Assembly: GCF_003129465.1 (NCBI RefSeq)
Contig: NZ_QFFF01000001.1
Coordinates: forward strand, 682,001 to 746,000
From: Sphingosinicella humi
Lineage (GTDB): Bacteria; Pseudomonadota; Alphaproteobacteria; Sphingomonadales; Sphingomonadaceae
Direction: 5' to 3'
Length of the DNA: 64,000 bases
Below are positions 1 to 6,650 of this stretch, piece after piece. Numbering within the stretch: the first letter of the stretch is position 1; every line of letters begins with the position of its first letter. Both the position numbers and the translations under genes were made by a program. A model generated the notes under the pieces. The model made no database searches and was not told the DNA's origin. It saw only the letters and a program-made list of their open reading frames with translations.

Positions 1-1599
1 CGCGGCGATGGAAGCCAGGGGAAGCGGCTGCGGCGTCAGGCCCGCGACAAGCTGCGGCGCATTGTCCTTGAGCGCGTCGAGTAGCTTCTGCGCCTCGTCC
101 ATGCCGAACAGCTCGGAGGCGGCCGATTGGACGATCTGGTTGAGATGGGTCGCCACCACCGTCGCGGGATCAACCACGGTGTAGCCGGCGACGACGGCGT
201 CGGCGCGCTTGGCGGGATTGATCCAGACGGCGTCGAGGCCGAAGGTTGGATCCTTCACGGCCCGGCCTTCGATCTTCTCGAGCAGGTCGCCGGAATCGAG
301 CGCGAGCAGGTCCTCCGGCCAGATCTCGTCCTCGGCGCAGATCACGCCGGCGACGGTGATGCGGTAGCTGTTGGGCCCGAGCGCGAGATTATCGCGCACC
401 CGGACCAGCGGAATGACGAACCCAAGTTCGCGCGAGAGCTGGCGGCGTATGCCGGTGATGCGGGTCATCAGCGGCGCACCCTTGCGCTCGTCGACGAGGC
501 CGATGAGGGCGTAGCCGAGCTCAAGGCCCAGGGCGGCGCCGTCGCTCACTTCGTCCCAGCCGATGGCGCTCGGCGAAGCGACCGGCTCCGGCTCGATCGC
601 GGCCTCGGCGTCGGCGGCAAGCTTCGCCTTGCGCAGCTTCCACGCCATGAAGCCGGCCAGCGCCGCCGCCGGAAGAATGACGAGGTGCGGCATGCCGGGC
701 AGGACGCCGAGGAAGGCGAGGATCGCCGCCACCGGAGTCCAGGCGCGGGCCGATCCGAACTGATGGGTGATCTGGCCGGAGAGGTCGAAAGGCGACTTGA
801 CCCGGGTCACGATCGAGGCCGCCGCGATCGACAGCAGCAGCGCCGGCACCTGCGCGACCAGCGCGTCGCCGATCGCGAGCAGGATGTAGATTTCGGCGGC
901 CTCGCCGAGCGAGAGGCCGTGGCTGAGCGTGCCGAGCACCAGCCCGCCGACGATATTGATGACGAGGATCAGCACGCCGGCGATGGCGTCGCCCTTCACG
1001 AACTTGGAGGCGCCGTCCATCGAGCCGTAGAAATCCGCCTCCGTCGCGACTTCCTCGCGGCGCGACTTGGCTTCCTCGGGCGTCAGCAGGCCGGCGTTCA
1101 GATCGGCATCGATTGCCATCTGCTTGCCGGGCATGGCGTCGAGGGTGAAGCGCGCCGAGACTTCCGACACGCGCCCGGCGCCCTTGGTGATGACGACCAG
1201 GTTGATGATCATCAGGATGCAGAAGACGAAGAGGCCGACGGCATAGTCGCCGCCGATCAGGAAATTGCCGAACGCCTCGATGACGTGGCCGGCGGCGTCG
1301 GATCCCTCATGGCCCTGCACCAGCACGACGCGGGTGGAGGCGACGTTGAGCGCAAGCCGCAGCAGGGTCGCGAACAGCAACACCGTCGGGAAGGAAGAGA
1401 AATCGAGCGGCTTGGCCGCGTTCAGCGCCACCATCAGCACCGCGAGGCTGATCATGATGTTGGCGATGAAGCCGATGTCGAGCAAAGTCGGCGCGACGGG
1501 CACGACCATAAGCATGACAAGCATCAAGGTCGCGAGCGGGAGAATGGCCCCCTTGCTCGTGCTGATCCAGACGTTGCGGTTTACCGCGGCATTCAGCAT
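1..1599 (-). CDS. flhA: Flagellar export apparatus protein FlhA (partial, N-terminal part)
   Basis: FlhA is the large inner-membrane gate protein of the flagellar type III export apparatus and uses the proton motive force. The 533 codons present start with MLNAAVNRN and run off the left edge; a full FlhA is about 690-700 residues, so roughly 160 C-terminal residues are missing. The N-terminal half carries the eight-helix membrane block, and the FHIPEP-family stretch PGKQMAIDADLNAGLL is clear near residue 150. The ATG at 1599 lies 3 bases after the stop of the upstream lytic transglycosylase gene, so the two are probably cotranscribed from the sigma-54 promoter at 2423-2438. A long plus-strand reading frame over the same DNA is a GC artefact. 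Confidence 0.95.
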   Translation of the reverse strand, partial: MLNAAVNRNVWISTSKGAILPLATLMLVMLMVVPVAPTLLDIGFIANIMISLAVLMVALNAAKPLDFSSFPTVLLFATLLRLALNVASTRVVLVQGHEGSDAAGHVIEAFGNFLIGGDYAVGLFVFCILMIINLVVITKGAGRVSEVSARFTLDAMPGKQMAIDADLNAGLLTPEEAKSRREEVATEADFYGSMDGASKFVKGDAIAGVLILVINIVGGLVLGTLSHGLSLGEAAEIYILLAIGDALVAQVPALLLSIAAASIVTRVKSPFDLSGQITHQFGSARAWTPVAAILAFLGVLPGMPHLVILPAAALAGFMAWKLRKAKLAADAEAAIEPEPVASPSAIGWDEVSDGAALGLELGYALIGLVDERKGAPLMTRITGIRRQLSRELGFVIPLVRVRDNLALGPNSYRITVAGVICAEDEIWPEDLLALDSGDLLEKIEGRAVKDPTFGLDAVWINPAKRADAVVAGYTVVDPATVVATHLNQIVQSAASELFGMDEAQKLLDALKDNAPQLVAGLTPQPLPLASIAA

Positions 1600-1602
1600 G
1601 CA

Positions 1603-2394
1603 TCAGGCTCCGAGCTGGGCCAGCATCAGATACGCCAGCCTTGCATATTGAGGGGACGGACGGGTCAGCGGCTCGGGCACTTGTGTGAGCGCCGCCATCC
1701 GCACCGTCGGAAATACGGGTTGCTCCACGGGCGCCGGCGCCACCGCCGGGCGCGGCATGGGCACGCCCTCGACGCCGAGCTTGTCGGCGAAGCGCGCGCG
1801 GATCTCCGCGAAGCTGCGCGGGCTGCCGTCACGGTCGTAGAAGACCCAGCGATTGGCGCGCGCCGCGGCGGGAAGAACCGACGCCGCGGGCGCGTTCGGA
1901 TCGGCGTCATGCGCGCCGAGGAACTCGCGCGCGCCGCCCGCACCGAGGAAATGGGCGAGGTAGAGATCGACCGGCTCGACCTGGCGGCCGAGGCGGGATT
2001 CCAGATAGGCCTTGTTGTCGGACGCGAATTCGGCAGCCATGGCCGAGGCGGATTCCGGCTGCTTGCGAAGATCGAGGATCGTCTGGCGCATTCCGCCGAC
2101 GACATAGAAGCGCCCGTTCGACCCTTGATGGATCGCGTCGGCGGCCCAGCCGAGGCCGTGCTTTGCGCCATGCTCCTTGACCGTGCCGAGCCAGGTCTGC
2201 TCGATGAACTGAAAGAGGCCCGTCGCGCTCGACGTCTTCGCCTTGGCGTTGGGATTGAGCCCGCTCTCGATCTTCGCCTGGCCCAGCAGATAGTCGAAAT
2301 CGACGCCGGTTGCCGAGGCGGCACGAAAGATGGCGCTGCCGACGCGGTCGTGCGGCACCCTTTCATAGCCCTCTGTCAACGTCGTCGGAATCAT
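1603..2394 (-). CDS. Lytic transglycosylase (SLT domain), flagellum-linked
   Basis: This 263-residue protein has a transglycosylase SLT-like fold. The catalytic-type glutamate lies in GQAKIESGLNPNAKAK (about residues 38-53), followed by SATGLFQFIEQTWL. Such enzymes cleave peptidoglycan glycan strands. The FlgJ of this locus lacks a hydrolase domain, so this separate enzyme probably opens the wall for the rod. There is no obvious signal peptide, as in other flagellar muralytic proteins, which may leave through the flagellar export system (inference). The start at 2394 has an AGGGGG ribosome site 5-6 bases upstream and sits 29 bases downstream of a sigma-54 promoter. The gene leads into flhA with a 3-base gap. 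Confidence 0.85.
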   Translation of the reverse strand: MIPTTLTEGYERVPHDRVGSAIFRAASATGVDFDYLLGQAKIESGLNPNAKAKTSSATGLFQFIEQTWLGTVKEHGAKHGLGWAADAIHQGSNGRFYVVGGMRQTILDLRKQPESASAMAAEFASDNKAYLESRLGRQVEPVDLYLAHFLGAGGAREFLGAHDADPNAPAASVLPAAARANRWVFYDRDGSPRSFAEIRARFADKLGVEGVPMPRPAVAPAPVEQPVFPTVRMAALTQVPEPLTRPSPQYARLAYLMLAQLGA

Positions 2395-2422
2395 GACGCC
2401 CCCTGTTGGTCAGGGGACTAGA

Positions 2423-2438
2423 AGCAACTGCCGTGCCA
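2423..2438 (-). promoter_or_regulatory. Sigma-54 (-24/-12) promoter for the transglycosylase-flhA unit
   Basis: On the minus strand the sequence reads TGGCAC, five bases, TTGCT. This matches the RpoN consensus TGGCAC-N5-TTGCW exactly. Transcription would start near 2411, about 17 bases before the ATG at 2394. The site agrees with class II/III flagellar control by RpoN and an FlbD/FleQ-type activator. Confidence 0.8.
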
Positions 2439-2457
2439 GATTGGGATGCCGCCTCCC

Positions 2458-2552
2458 GTCATTCCCGCGAAAGCGGGAATCCGGACAGCGTCCGGGCCTG
2501 ATGCCGAGACTGCGGGAAAGAAAAGGTGGATTCCCGCTTTCGCGGGAATGAC
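2458..2552. repeat. Palindromic repeat, family B (GTCATTCCCGC type), copy 1
   Basis: The two ends are inverted copies: GTCATTCCCGCGAAAGCGGG on the left and its reverse complement on the right, about 95 bp in all, with smaller hairpins in each arm (CCCGC-GAAA-GCGGG). Related elements lie at 27415, 28685, 33995 and 45619. The element fills the gap between the flgN-like gene end and the transglycosylase promoter. Confidence 0.8.
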
Positions 2553-2555
2553 AAG

Positions 2556-2879
2556 TTACGGGCGGGTGAGCCCGCCGTCGCGGCCGTAACAGGCGCCGGT
2601 GTCGCCCCCGCGGGCGGCATCGAGCGAGTCGATGCGGTGGCGGTTGAGGTCCGTCAGAAAATTGACGCGGCCCTGGGCGGCGTCGGCGAGGCGGGCGATA
2701 TGCGCAGCCCGCTCTTTCACGTCGGGGTTATCGCGCCAGCCGCCGAGCGCGCGCACTTCCTGGACGGCCTCGCTGAAGCGGGCGACGCTCGCCTGGATCG
2801 CCTCGACATCATGGCCATCGAGCGCGCCGATCAATTCTTCGTGGCAGGCCTGCAGCCTGTCCAGCGCGGTAAGGCTCAC
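2556..2879 (-). CDS. FlgN-like flagellar export chaperone (probable)
   Basis: This is a small, mostly helical protein of 107 residues with heptad-like leucines and alanines in the first 90 residues, as in FlgN, the chaperone for the hook-filament junction proteins FlgK and FlgL. The call rests mainly on position: its GTG start at 2879 overlaps the flgM stop codon (GTGA), the usual flgM-flgN order. Sequence resemblance to known FlgN is weak. The tail from about residue 85 (AARGGDTGACYGRDGGLTRP) is low-complexity and abuts a palindromic repeat, so the original C-terminus may have been changed. Confidence 0.6.
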   Translation of the reverse strand: MSLTALDRLQACHEELIGALDGHDVEAIQASVARFSEAVQEVRALGGWRDNPDVKERAAHIARLADAAQGRVNFLTDLNRHRIDSLDAARGGDTGACYGRDGGLTRP

Positions 2880-3163
2880 GCGCCGCTCCGCGGCGGCAGG
2901 TCGAGCTCGAGCATCTTCTCGGCGATCTTGTCCGGATCGACGGGGTAGCGGCCTTCGGCAATGGCGGCGCGGATCGCAGCGACCTTCTCCGAATCGACCG
3001 GCGCGCCGGAGGCGGCCATCTCCGCCGCCGGGGTCGCCGGCGCCGACACGGCATCCCGGCTCAGCGCATCACCGGCCTTGGCGGCCGCCTGACTTCGCTC
3101 GAGCGTCGCGCGCGCGACGTCGATCCGCCCCGTCGCTCCCGTCTTGCCGATACCGTCAATCAT
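2876..3163 (-). CDS. flgM: Anti-sigma-28 factor FlgM
   Basis: FlgM binds the flagellar sigma factor FliA until the hook is finished and FlgM is exported. The 95-residue product has a disordered Ala-rich N-terminal half and the typical C-terminal sigma-binding helices, seen as VDSEKVAAIRAAIAEGRYPV followed by DPDKIAEKMLELD. This is close to the FlgM signature (VR..I..G.Y.V....IA..LL). It lies 69 bases downstream of flgA and overlaps the flgN-like gene by 4 bases, giving the unit flgA-flgM-flgN. No separate promoter was recognised in the gap. Confidence 0.88.
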   Translation of the reverse strand: MIDGIGKTGATGRIDVARATLERSQAAAKAGDALSRDAVSAPATPAAEMAASGAPVDSEKVAAIRAAIAEGRYPVDPDKIAEKMLELDLPPRSGA

Positions 3164-3232
3164 CGCCCGATCCTTCCTCGCGCTGGGGATCCTGCCCTAC
3201 GCACCTGAATACATATACGGCCGCAAGCCCGA

Positions 3233-3736
3233 TCAATTAAATCCCGTCACCGCAACACGGCCGTCTTCGGTCACCTGGCCGAAGATCGGCGCGCTCTTGC
3301 GGTCGGAGCGAAGACGGATGCGCTCGCCCGGCGAGCCGTCCTCATCGGCGACGGCGAGGGTGCTGACCCGGAAGGCGCCGCCCATGGCGATCACCTCGAC
3401 CTGGTCGCCCCGGCGGATGACCGGCTCGGCCTTTGCCGCTGCGAGCGTCACCGAGGCACTGCGCGCCAGCGGCACGCGGATGCGCCAGCCGAGCGGCTCG
3501 CAGTTGATCGTCGCAGCACCCAGTCTCGGCGCGTCGAACATGGCGGGAGACGGACAGGCGGCGAGCTTCAGGCGCCGATCGATGGGATTGGCCGGGCCGC
3601 CTGCCTCGCCGATGCCGGCGCCGAGCGCGGCGACCAACCGCGACTCCAGCATGTCCAGATCCTCGAAGCCCTGCGCGGCCGCCGGCGCCGCGCACAGCAC
3701 GGACAAAAGGGCCAAGCGTCGGAAAAGCGTCACCAT
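3233..3736 (-). CDS. flgA: Flagellar P-ring assembly chaperone FlgA
   Basis: FlgA is a periplasmic chaperone that helps FlgI form the P-ring. The protein has a Sec signal peptide (MVTLFRRLALLSVLCAAPAA, then AQG) and a C-terminal SAF-like segment with VIRRGDQVEVIAMGGAFRVS, the usual FlgA hallmark. I chose the ATG at 3736 because GGGAG lies 7 bases upstream; the ATG at 3742 is too close to it. A longer in-frame start at 3796 would lie upstream of the sigma-54 promoter and is rejected. The mature protein is about 145 residues, short for FlgA, so the N-terminal domain may be reduced. Confidence 0.9.
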   Translation of the reverse strand: MVTLFRRLALLSVLCAAPAAAQGFEDLDMLESRLVAALGAGIGEAGGPANPIDRRLKLAACPSPAMFDAPRLGAATINCEPLGWRIRVPLARSASVTLAAAKAEPVIRRGDQVEVIAMGGAFRVSTLAVADEDGSPGERIRLRSDRKSAPIFGQVTEDGRVAVTGFN

Positions 3737-3768
3737 GATCATGCTCCCAGTGTTTCGGGGAGCTTCGA

Positions 3769-3784
3769 AGCAACAGGCGTGCCA
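3769..3784 (-). promoter_or_regulatory. Sigma-54 (-24/-12) promoter for flgA-flgM
   Basis: The minus strand reads TGGCAC-GCCTG-TTGCT, an exact match to the RpoN consensus. The predicted start of transcription is near 3757, about 20 bases before the chosen flgA ATG. The site also settles the flgA start codon. Confidence 0.8.
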
Positions 3785-3845
3785 AGTGCGGGGCAAGTCT
3801 CGATGAGGCTCGAACGGAAGGCTGTGATTGGCTAGGCCGCCCTAT

Positions 3846-4319
3846 TTACCCCTTCACCCTGACGACCAGCCGATGCGCGACCTTGCGGTCGTGGCGCGCC
3901 GGCATGGCGATCTCCACATCCTCTTCCGCGAGGCCACCTTCCCGCACGGCACGGGCCGCGGCGGCTGCCCGGGCCGCGGCCAGCTCCCAGCCGTCGAATC
4001 GCCGGGCCGCCGGATCGCCGCCGAAGCTCTCGATGCGGATGATCTGCCCGCCGCGGGCCGCCGCGGCGCCGATCCGCACCAGCCTCGCGCGCGCCGTATC
4101 TTCAAGGCGGGCCTCACCCTCGACGAACAGGGCAGCGCCCGCCCACTCGAAGACCCGGTCCGCATCCGCCACGGCCTCGCTGTCCAGCGCCGCGCGGGCG
4201 CTGTTCGCGACATCGCGCACGTCGGCGCGGCCGGTGTAGAGGAGGATGAAGAAGCCGAGAAGCAGCAGCGCCAGATCGGCGAAGCTCATCGCCCAGCGCG
4301 ACACTGGGGTCGGAGTCAT
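3846..4319 (-). CDS. Short MotB-like / OmpA-like stator subunit
   Basis: The 157-residue protein begins with one membrane helix preceded by W9 and carrying an aspartate in FADLALLLLGFFILLYT. D15 matches the proton-binding aspartate of MotB (ADF motif). The rest is a reduced OmpA-like domain: ESFGGDP stands for the GHTD segment and WELAAARAAA for the ELS..RA helix. It lacks the long linker and plug region of full MotB (about 290 residues). The start ATG overlaps the stop of the MotA-like gene (ATGA), so the two are translated together. It lies next to flgA and upstream of flgB, so it may be an accessory stator or a Tol/Exb-like energiser. Confidence 0.72.
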   Translation of the reverse strand: MTPTPVSRWAMSFADLALLLLGFFILLYTGRADVRDVANSARAALDSEAVADADRVFEWAGAALFVEGEARLEDTARARLVRIGAAAARGGQIIRIESFGGDPAARRFDGWELAAARAAAAARAVREGGLAEEDVEIAMPARHDRKVAHRLVVRVKG

Positions 4320-4996
4320 CCCGAAGCCTCGGCGCGGCGGATCAGCCACTCGGCGGTGGTTACCGGCGTTTCCGCCCGTGCCAGCGCTTCGAGCCGGGCA
4401 AGCGCCGCCGCTTGCCAGCGCCGTTCGGCGATCGACAGCCGCTCCAGCCGCCCGGCGATCGGCGTCGCGATGACCGCGGAGACGAACAGGCCGTAGAGGG
4501 TGGTGAGGAGCGCCAGCGCCATGGCCGGGCCGATCGTCGCTGGGTCGTCCATCGCCACGAACATGCCGATGAGGCCGACGACGGTGCCGATCATGCCCAT
4601 GGCGGGCGCGCTGTCGGCGGCCGCGCGCCAGAAGGAGATGGCGCCTTCATGGCGGGCTGCCCGCTCGTCCAGCTCCTTCCTCGCCCAGCTAGCGAACCAG
4701 TCGGCGGTCGGGGCATCGGCCAATTGGAGCGCGGCGCGGCGCATGAAGGCGTTGTCGGTCTTCACATGGTCGGCGCAGGCAACGCCCTTCAGCTCGACGA
4801 TATGCTCGATCTCGCGGACGGCGCGTCGGGCGACCAGCGAGTCGGCGGCGGGCCGCGCCCGGAAGAGAGGCTTGAGAGCTGCCACTGCCCGGGCCGCTTC
4901 CTGGCGAGTGCCGCGGATCGCCGCCGTCACCACAGTCCCGCCAAGGACTAGCGCCAGCGCCGTCGGGTCCAGCAGGCGCGCGGCCAGATCGAGCAT
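4316..4996 (-). CDS. MotA/ExbB-like proton channel subunit (short form)
   Basis: The 226-residue protein has the MotA core: AMGMIGTVVGLIGMFVAM matches the MotA third helix, followed by the fourth helix ALALLTTLYGLFVSAVIATP and a basic/acidic cytoplasmic loop (RRAVREIEHIVELKGVA). Compared with the canonical MotA at 14021, the first helix is missing: this protein starts where MotA helix 2 begins (LALVLGGTVVTAAIRG). That gives three predicted helices, as in ExbB/TolQ. It is cotranslated with the MotB-like gene. Upstream lies GGGGAG and, 30-66 bases away, the paired palindromes shared with the divergent flgB operon. Confidence 0.75.
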   Translation of the reverse strand: MLDLAARLLDPTALALVLGGTVVTAAIRGTRQEAARAVAALKPLFRARPAADSLVARRAVREIEHIVELKGVACADHVKTDNAFMRRAALQLADAPTADWFASWARKELDERAARHEGAISFWRAAADSAPAMGMIGTVVGLIGMFVAMDDPATIGPAMALALLTTLYGLFVSAVIATPIAGRLERLSIAERRWQAAALARLEALARAETPVTTAEWLIRRAEASG

Positions 4997-5025
4997 AACT
5001 CCTTCTCCCCACCCTGCCGTTTGAC

Positions 5026-5062
5026 CGGCAAGATTTTGCCGCCGGCCGGCAAGATTTTGCCG
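5026..5062. promoter_or_regulatory. Tandem 16-bp palindromes, candidate FlbD/ftr-type enhancer sites
   Basis: Two identical copies of CGGCAAGATTTTGCCG (5026-5041 and 5047-5062) lie exactly 21 bp apart, two helical turns. Each is an inverted repeat CGGCAA-N4-TTGCCG. They are centred about 107 and 87 bases before the predicted flgB start of transcription, the normal range for sigma-54 enhancers. They resemble the ftr elements bound by Caulobacter FlbD (from memory). They also lie just upstream of the divergent motA-like gene. Confidence 0.65.
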
Positions 5063-5115
5063 CCTCCGGGCCCAGGCCCATGAAATGCGCGGCCTTTCGC
5101 GCAGCCGCGCTCATT

Positions 5116-5131
5116 TGGCACGGCCATTGCA
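5116..5131 (+). promoter_or_regulatory. Sigma-54 (-24/-12) promoter of the flgB operon
   Basis: TGGCAC-GGCCA-TTGCA is a perfect RpoN promoter. Transcription should start near 5141-5143, about 60 bases before flgB. With the paired palindromes upstream it forms a complete activator-dependent promoter region. Confidence 0.85.
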
Positions 5132-5203
5132 GCAAGCCGCCCCGACAGGCCTGTCCGTCAGAATAACGACAGGTCGACGAAGCTTTTTAGGGGGTTCAAC
5201 GAA

Positions 5204-5557
5204 ATGGCCGACGGTAACGGCATTTTCGGCATCCACGGGACGGCCCTGCGGCTGCGCTCGCAGCGCCTGGAGATGCTGGCGTCCAACATCGCCAATGCCG
5301 CGACACCCAATTACAAGGCGCGCGACATCGATTTCGAGAAGGCGCTGGCACTCGCGAGCAACGGCCGCACGGCCGCAGACGCGGTCGATGCCGCCGTCGC
5401 CTATCGCGTGCCGGTCACGCCCTCGCTCGACGGCAATACGGTCGAGCTTTCGACCGAACAAACCCTCTTTGCGGAAAATGCGGTCCAGTATCGCACCACC
5501 CTCTCCTTCCTGGAGGGCCGCATCAACACGCTCAAGCGCGCTCTGAAGGGAGAGTAA
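5204..5557 (+). CDS. flgB: Flagellar proximal rod protein FlgB
   Basis: FlgB forms the base of the flagellar rod. The 117-residue protein has the rod-family N-terminal motif LASNIANAATPNYKARDIDF (residues 26-45) and a C-terminal helix ending NTLKRALKGE. It is the first gene of a tightly packed rod/hook operon running to flgL. AGGGGG lies 9-10 bases before the ATG. The length is slightly below the usual 130 residues. Confidence 0.95.
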   Translation: MADGNGIFGIHGTALRLRSQRLEMLASNIANAATPNYKARDIDFEKALALASNGRTAADAVDAAVAYRVPVTPSLDGNTVELSTEQTLFAENAVQYRTTLSFLEGRINTLKRALKGE

Positions 5558-5560
5558 GCG

Positions 5561-5965
5561 ATGGAAAAGCCCTTCTCCGTCTTCGACATCGCCGGCCGGG
5601 CCATGTCCGCCCAGCTGGTGCGCCTCAACACGACGGCCTCGAACCTCGCCAACGCGGGTTCCGTCTCTGGCAGCAAGGAAGACGCCTTCCGGGCGCTGAA
5701 GCCGGTGTTCCGCACCGTCACCAACGGCGAAGGCGTCGCCACCGTCTCCGTCGACCGCGTCGTCGCGGCGGGCAAGGACCCGGAGATGCGCCACGCCCCC
5801 GATCATCCGCTGGCGGACGAGAACGGAAATGTCTGGGCCGCCGGCGTCGATACCGCGGCCGAGCTGGTCGAGATGGTCGAGGCCGCGCGCCAGTATCAGA
5901 ACAATGTGCAGGTCCTTCAGACCGCCAAGACCCTCACCCTCGACACCTTGAGGCTCGGCCAATGA
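5561..5965 (+). CDS. flgC: Flagellar proximal rod protein FlgC
   Basis: FlgC is a rod subunit built on FlgB. The 134-residue product has FDIAGRAMSAQLVRLNTTAS followed by NLANAG at the N-terminus and the C-terminal motif VELVEMVEAARQYQNNVQVL-type helix (here AELVEMVEAARQYQNNVQVL) typical of rod and hook proteins. GGGAGAG precedes the ATG, which is 3 bases after the flgB stop. The stop overlaps flgD by 4 bases. Confidence 0.95.
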   Translation: MEKPFSVFDIAGRAMSAQLVRLNTTASNLANAGSVSGSKEDAFRALKPVFRTVTNGEGVATVSVDRVVAAGKDPEMRHAPDHPLADENGNVWAAGVDTAAELVEMVEAARQYQNNVQVLQTAKTLTLDTLRLGQ

Positions 5966-6624
5966 CGACGATCACCGACACCAGCTCGACGCTTGCGGGC
6001 GTGCCGACGGCGACCAAGCCGGTCGGTTCGATGGACCAGAACGATTTTCTGCGGCTGATGACCACGCAGCTCACCACCCAGGATCCGTTCAACCCGATGG
6101 ACAACACCCAGATGGTCGCGCAGATGGCGCAGTTCAGCCAGGTCGCGGGCATCGCCGAGATGAATGCGAGCCTGAAGGCGCTGGTCCAGAACATGGCCGC
6201 GCCCGGCCGCCTCACCGATGCCGCCAGCTGGATCGGCCGCTCCGTCCTCGTCGCCTCCGACGCCACGACGCCGGGCAAGGACGGCGGTTATGCCGGCGAG
6301 ATCGCGCTGCCCAAGGGCGCCGACAATGTCACCATCTCCTATGTCGACGCCACCGGCGCGATGGTCCATTCCGAGACCTTGGCCGGTCAGAAGGCCGGCA
6401 CCCTGCCCTTCGCCTGGGACGGCAAGAACGCCGCCGGCGAGACGGTCGCCACCGGCCCGCTCAAGGTCGTGGTGAACGCCAGCGTGAATGGCGAGGCGGC
6501 GACGCCCGTCATCGCCACCTGGGCCACCGTCACCGGCATCCAGTCGCCCGCCAGCGGCGGCGCCACCCAGCTTCTCACCGGCCTCGGGGCGATGGCGCCC
6601 GAAGACGCCATCCGCCTCGCCTAA
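5962..6624 (+). CDS. flgD: Hook capping/scaffolding protein FlgD
   Basis: FlgD is a temporary cap that guides hook subunits into place. The N-terminal motif MDQNDFLRLMTTQLTTQDPF, followed by NPMDNTQMVAQMAQFS, is diagnostic. The C-terminal half has the Tudor/FlgD Ig-like pattern (LPFAWDGKNAAGETVATGP). The length of 220 residues is normal. The ATG overlaps the flgC stop (ATGA), indicating coupled translation. Confidence 0.96.
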   Translation: MTTITDTSSTLAGVPTATKPVGSMDQNDFLRLMTTQLTTQDPFNPMDNTQMVAQMAQFSQVAGIAEMNASLKALVQNMAAPGRLTDAASWIGRSVLVASDATTPGKDGGYAGEIALPKGADNVTISYVDATGAMVHSETLAGQKAGTLPFAWDGKNAAGETVATGPLKVVVNASVNGEAATPVIATWATVTGIQSPASGGATQLLTGLGAMAPEDAIRLA

Positions 6625-6650
6625 ACGATCAAACTGAGGGAGCTTCCCAA

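Noticed and set aside
127-2421. A 764-codon plus-strand frame across flhA and the transglycosylase gene
   Set aside because: It is antisense to two clear genes and codes for an Arg/Asp/Gly-rich sequence without motifs, typical of GC-rich DNA.
3737-3796. An extended flgA start at 3796
   Set aside because: It would start upstream of the sigma-54 promoter at 3769-3784, and the signal peptide begins at 3736.
5026-5062. The palindromes as a minus-strand sigma-54 promoter for the motA-like gene
   Set aside because: The GG-to-GC spacing is 9 instead of 10 bases, and perfect symmetry points to a protein-binding site instead.
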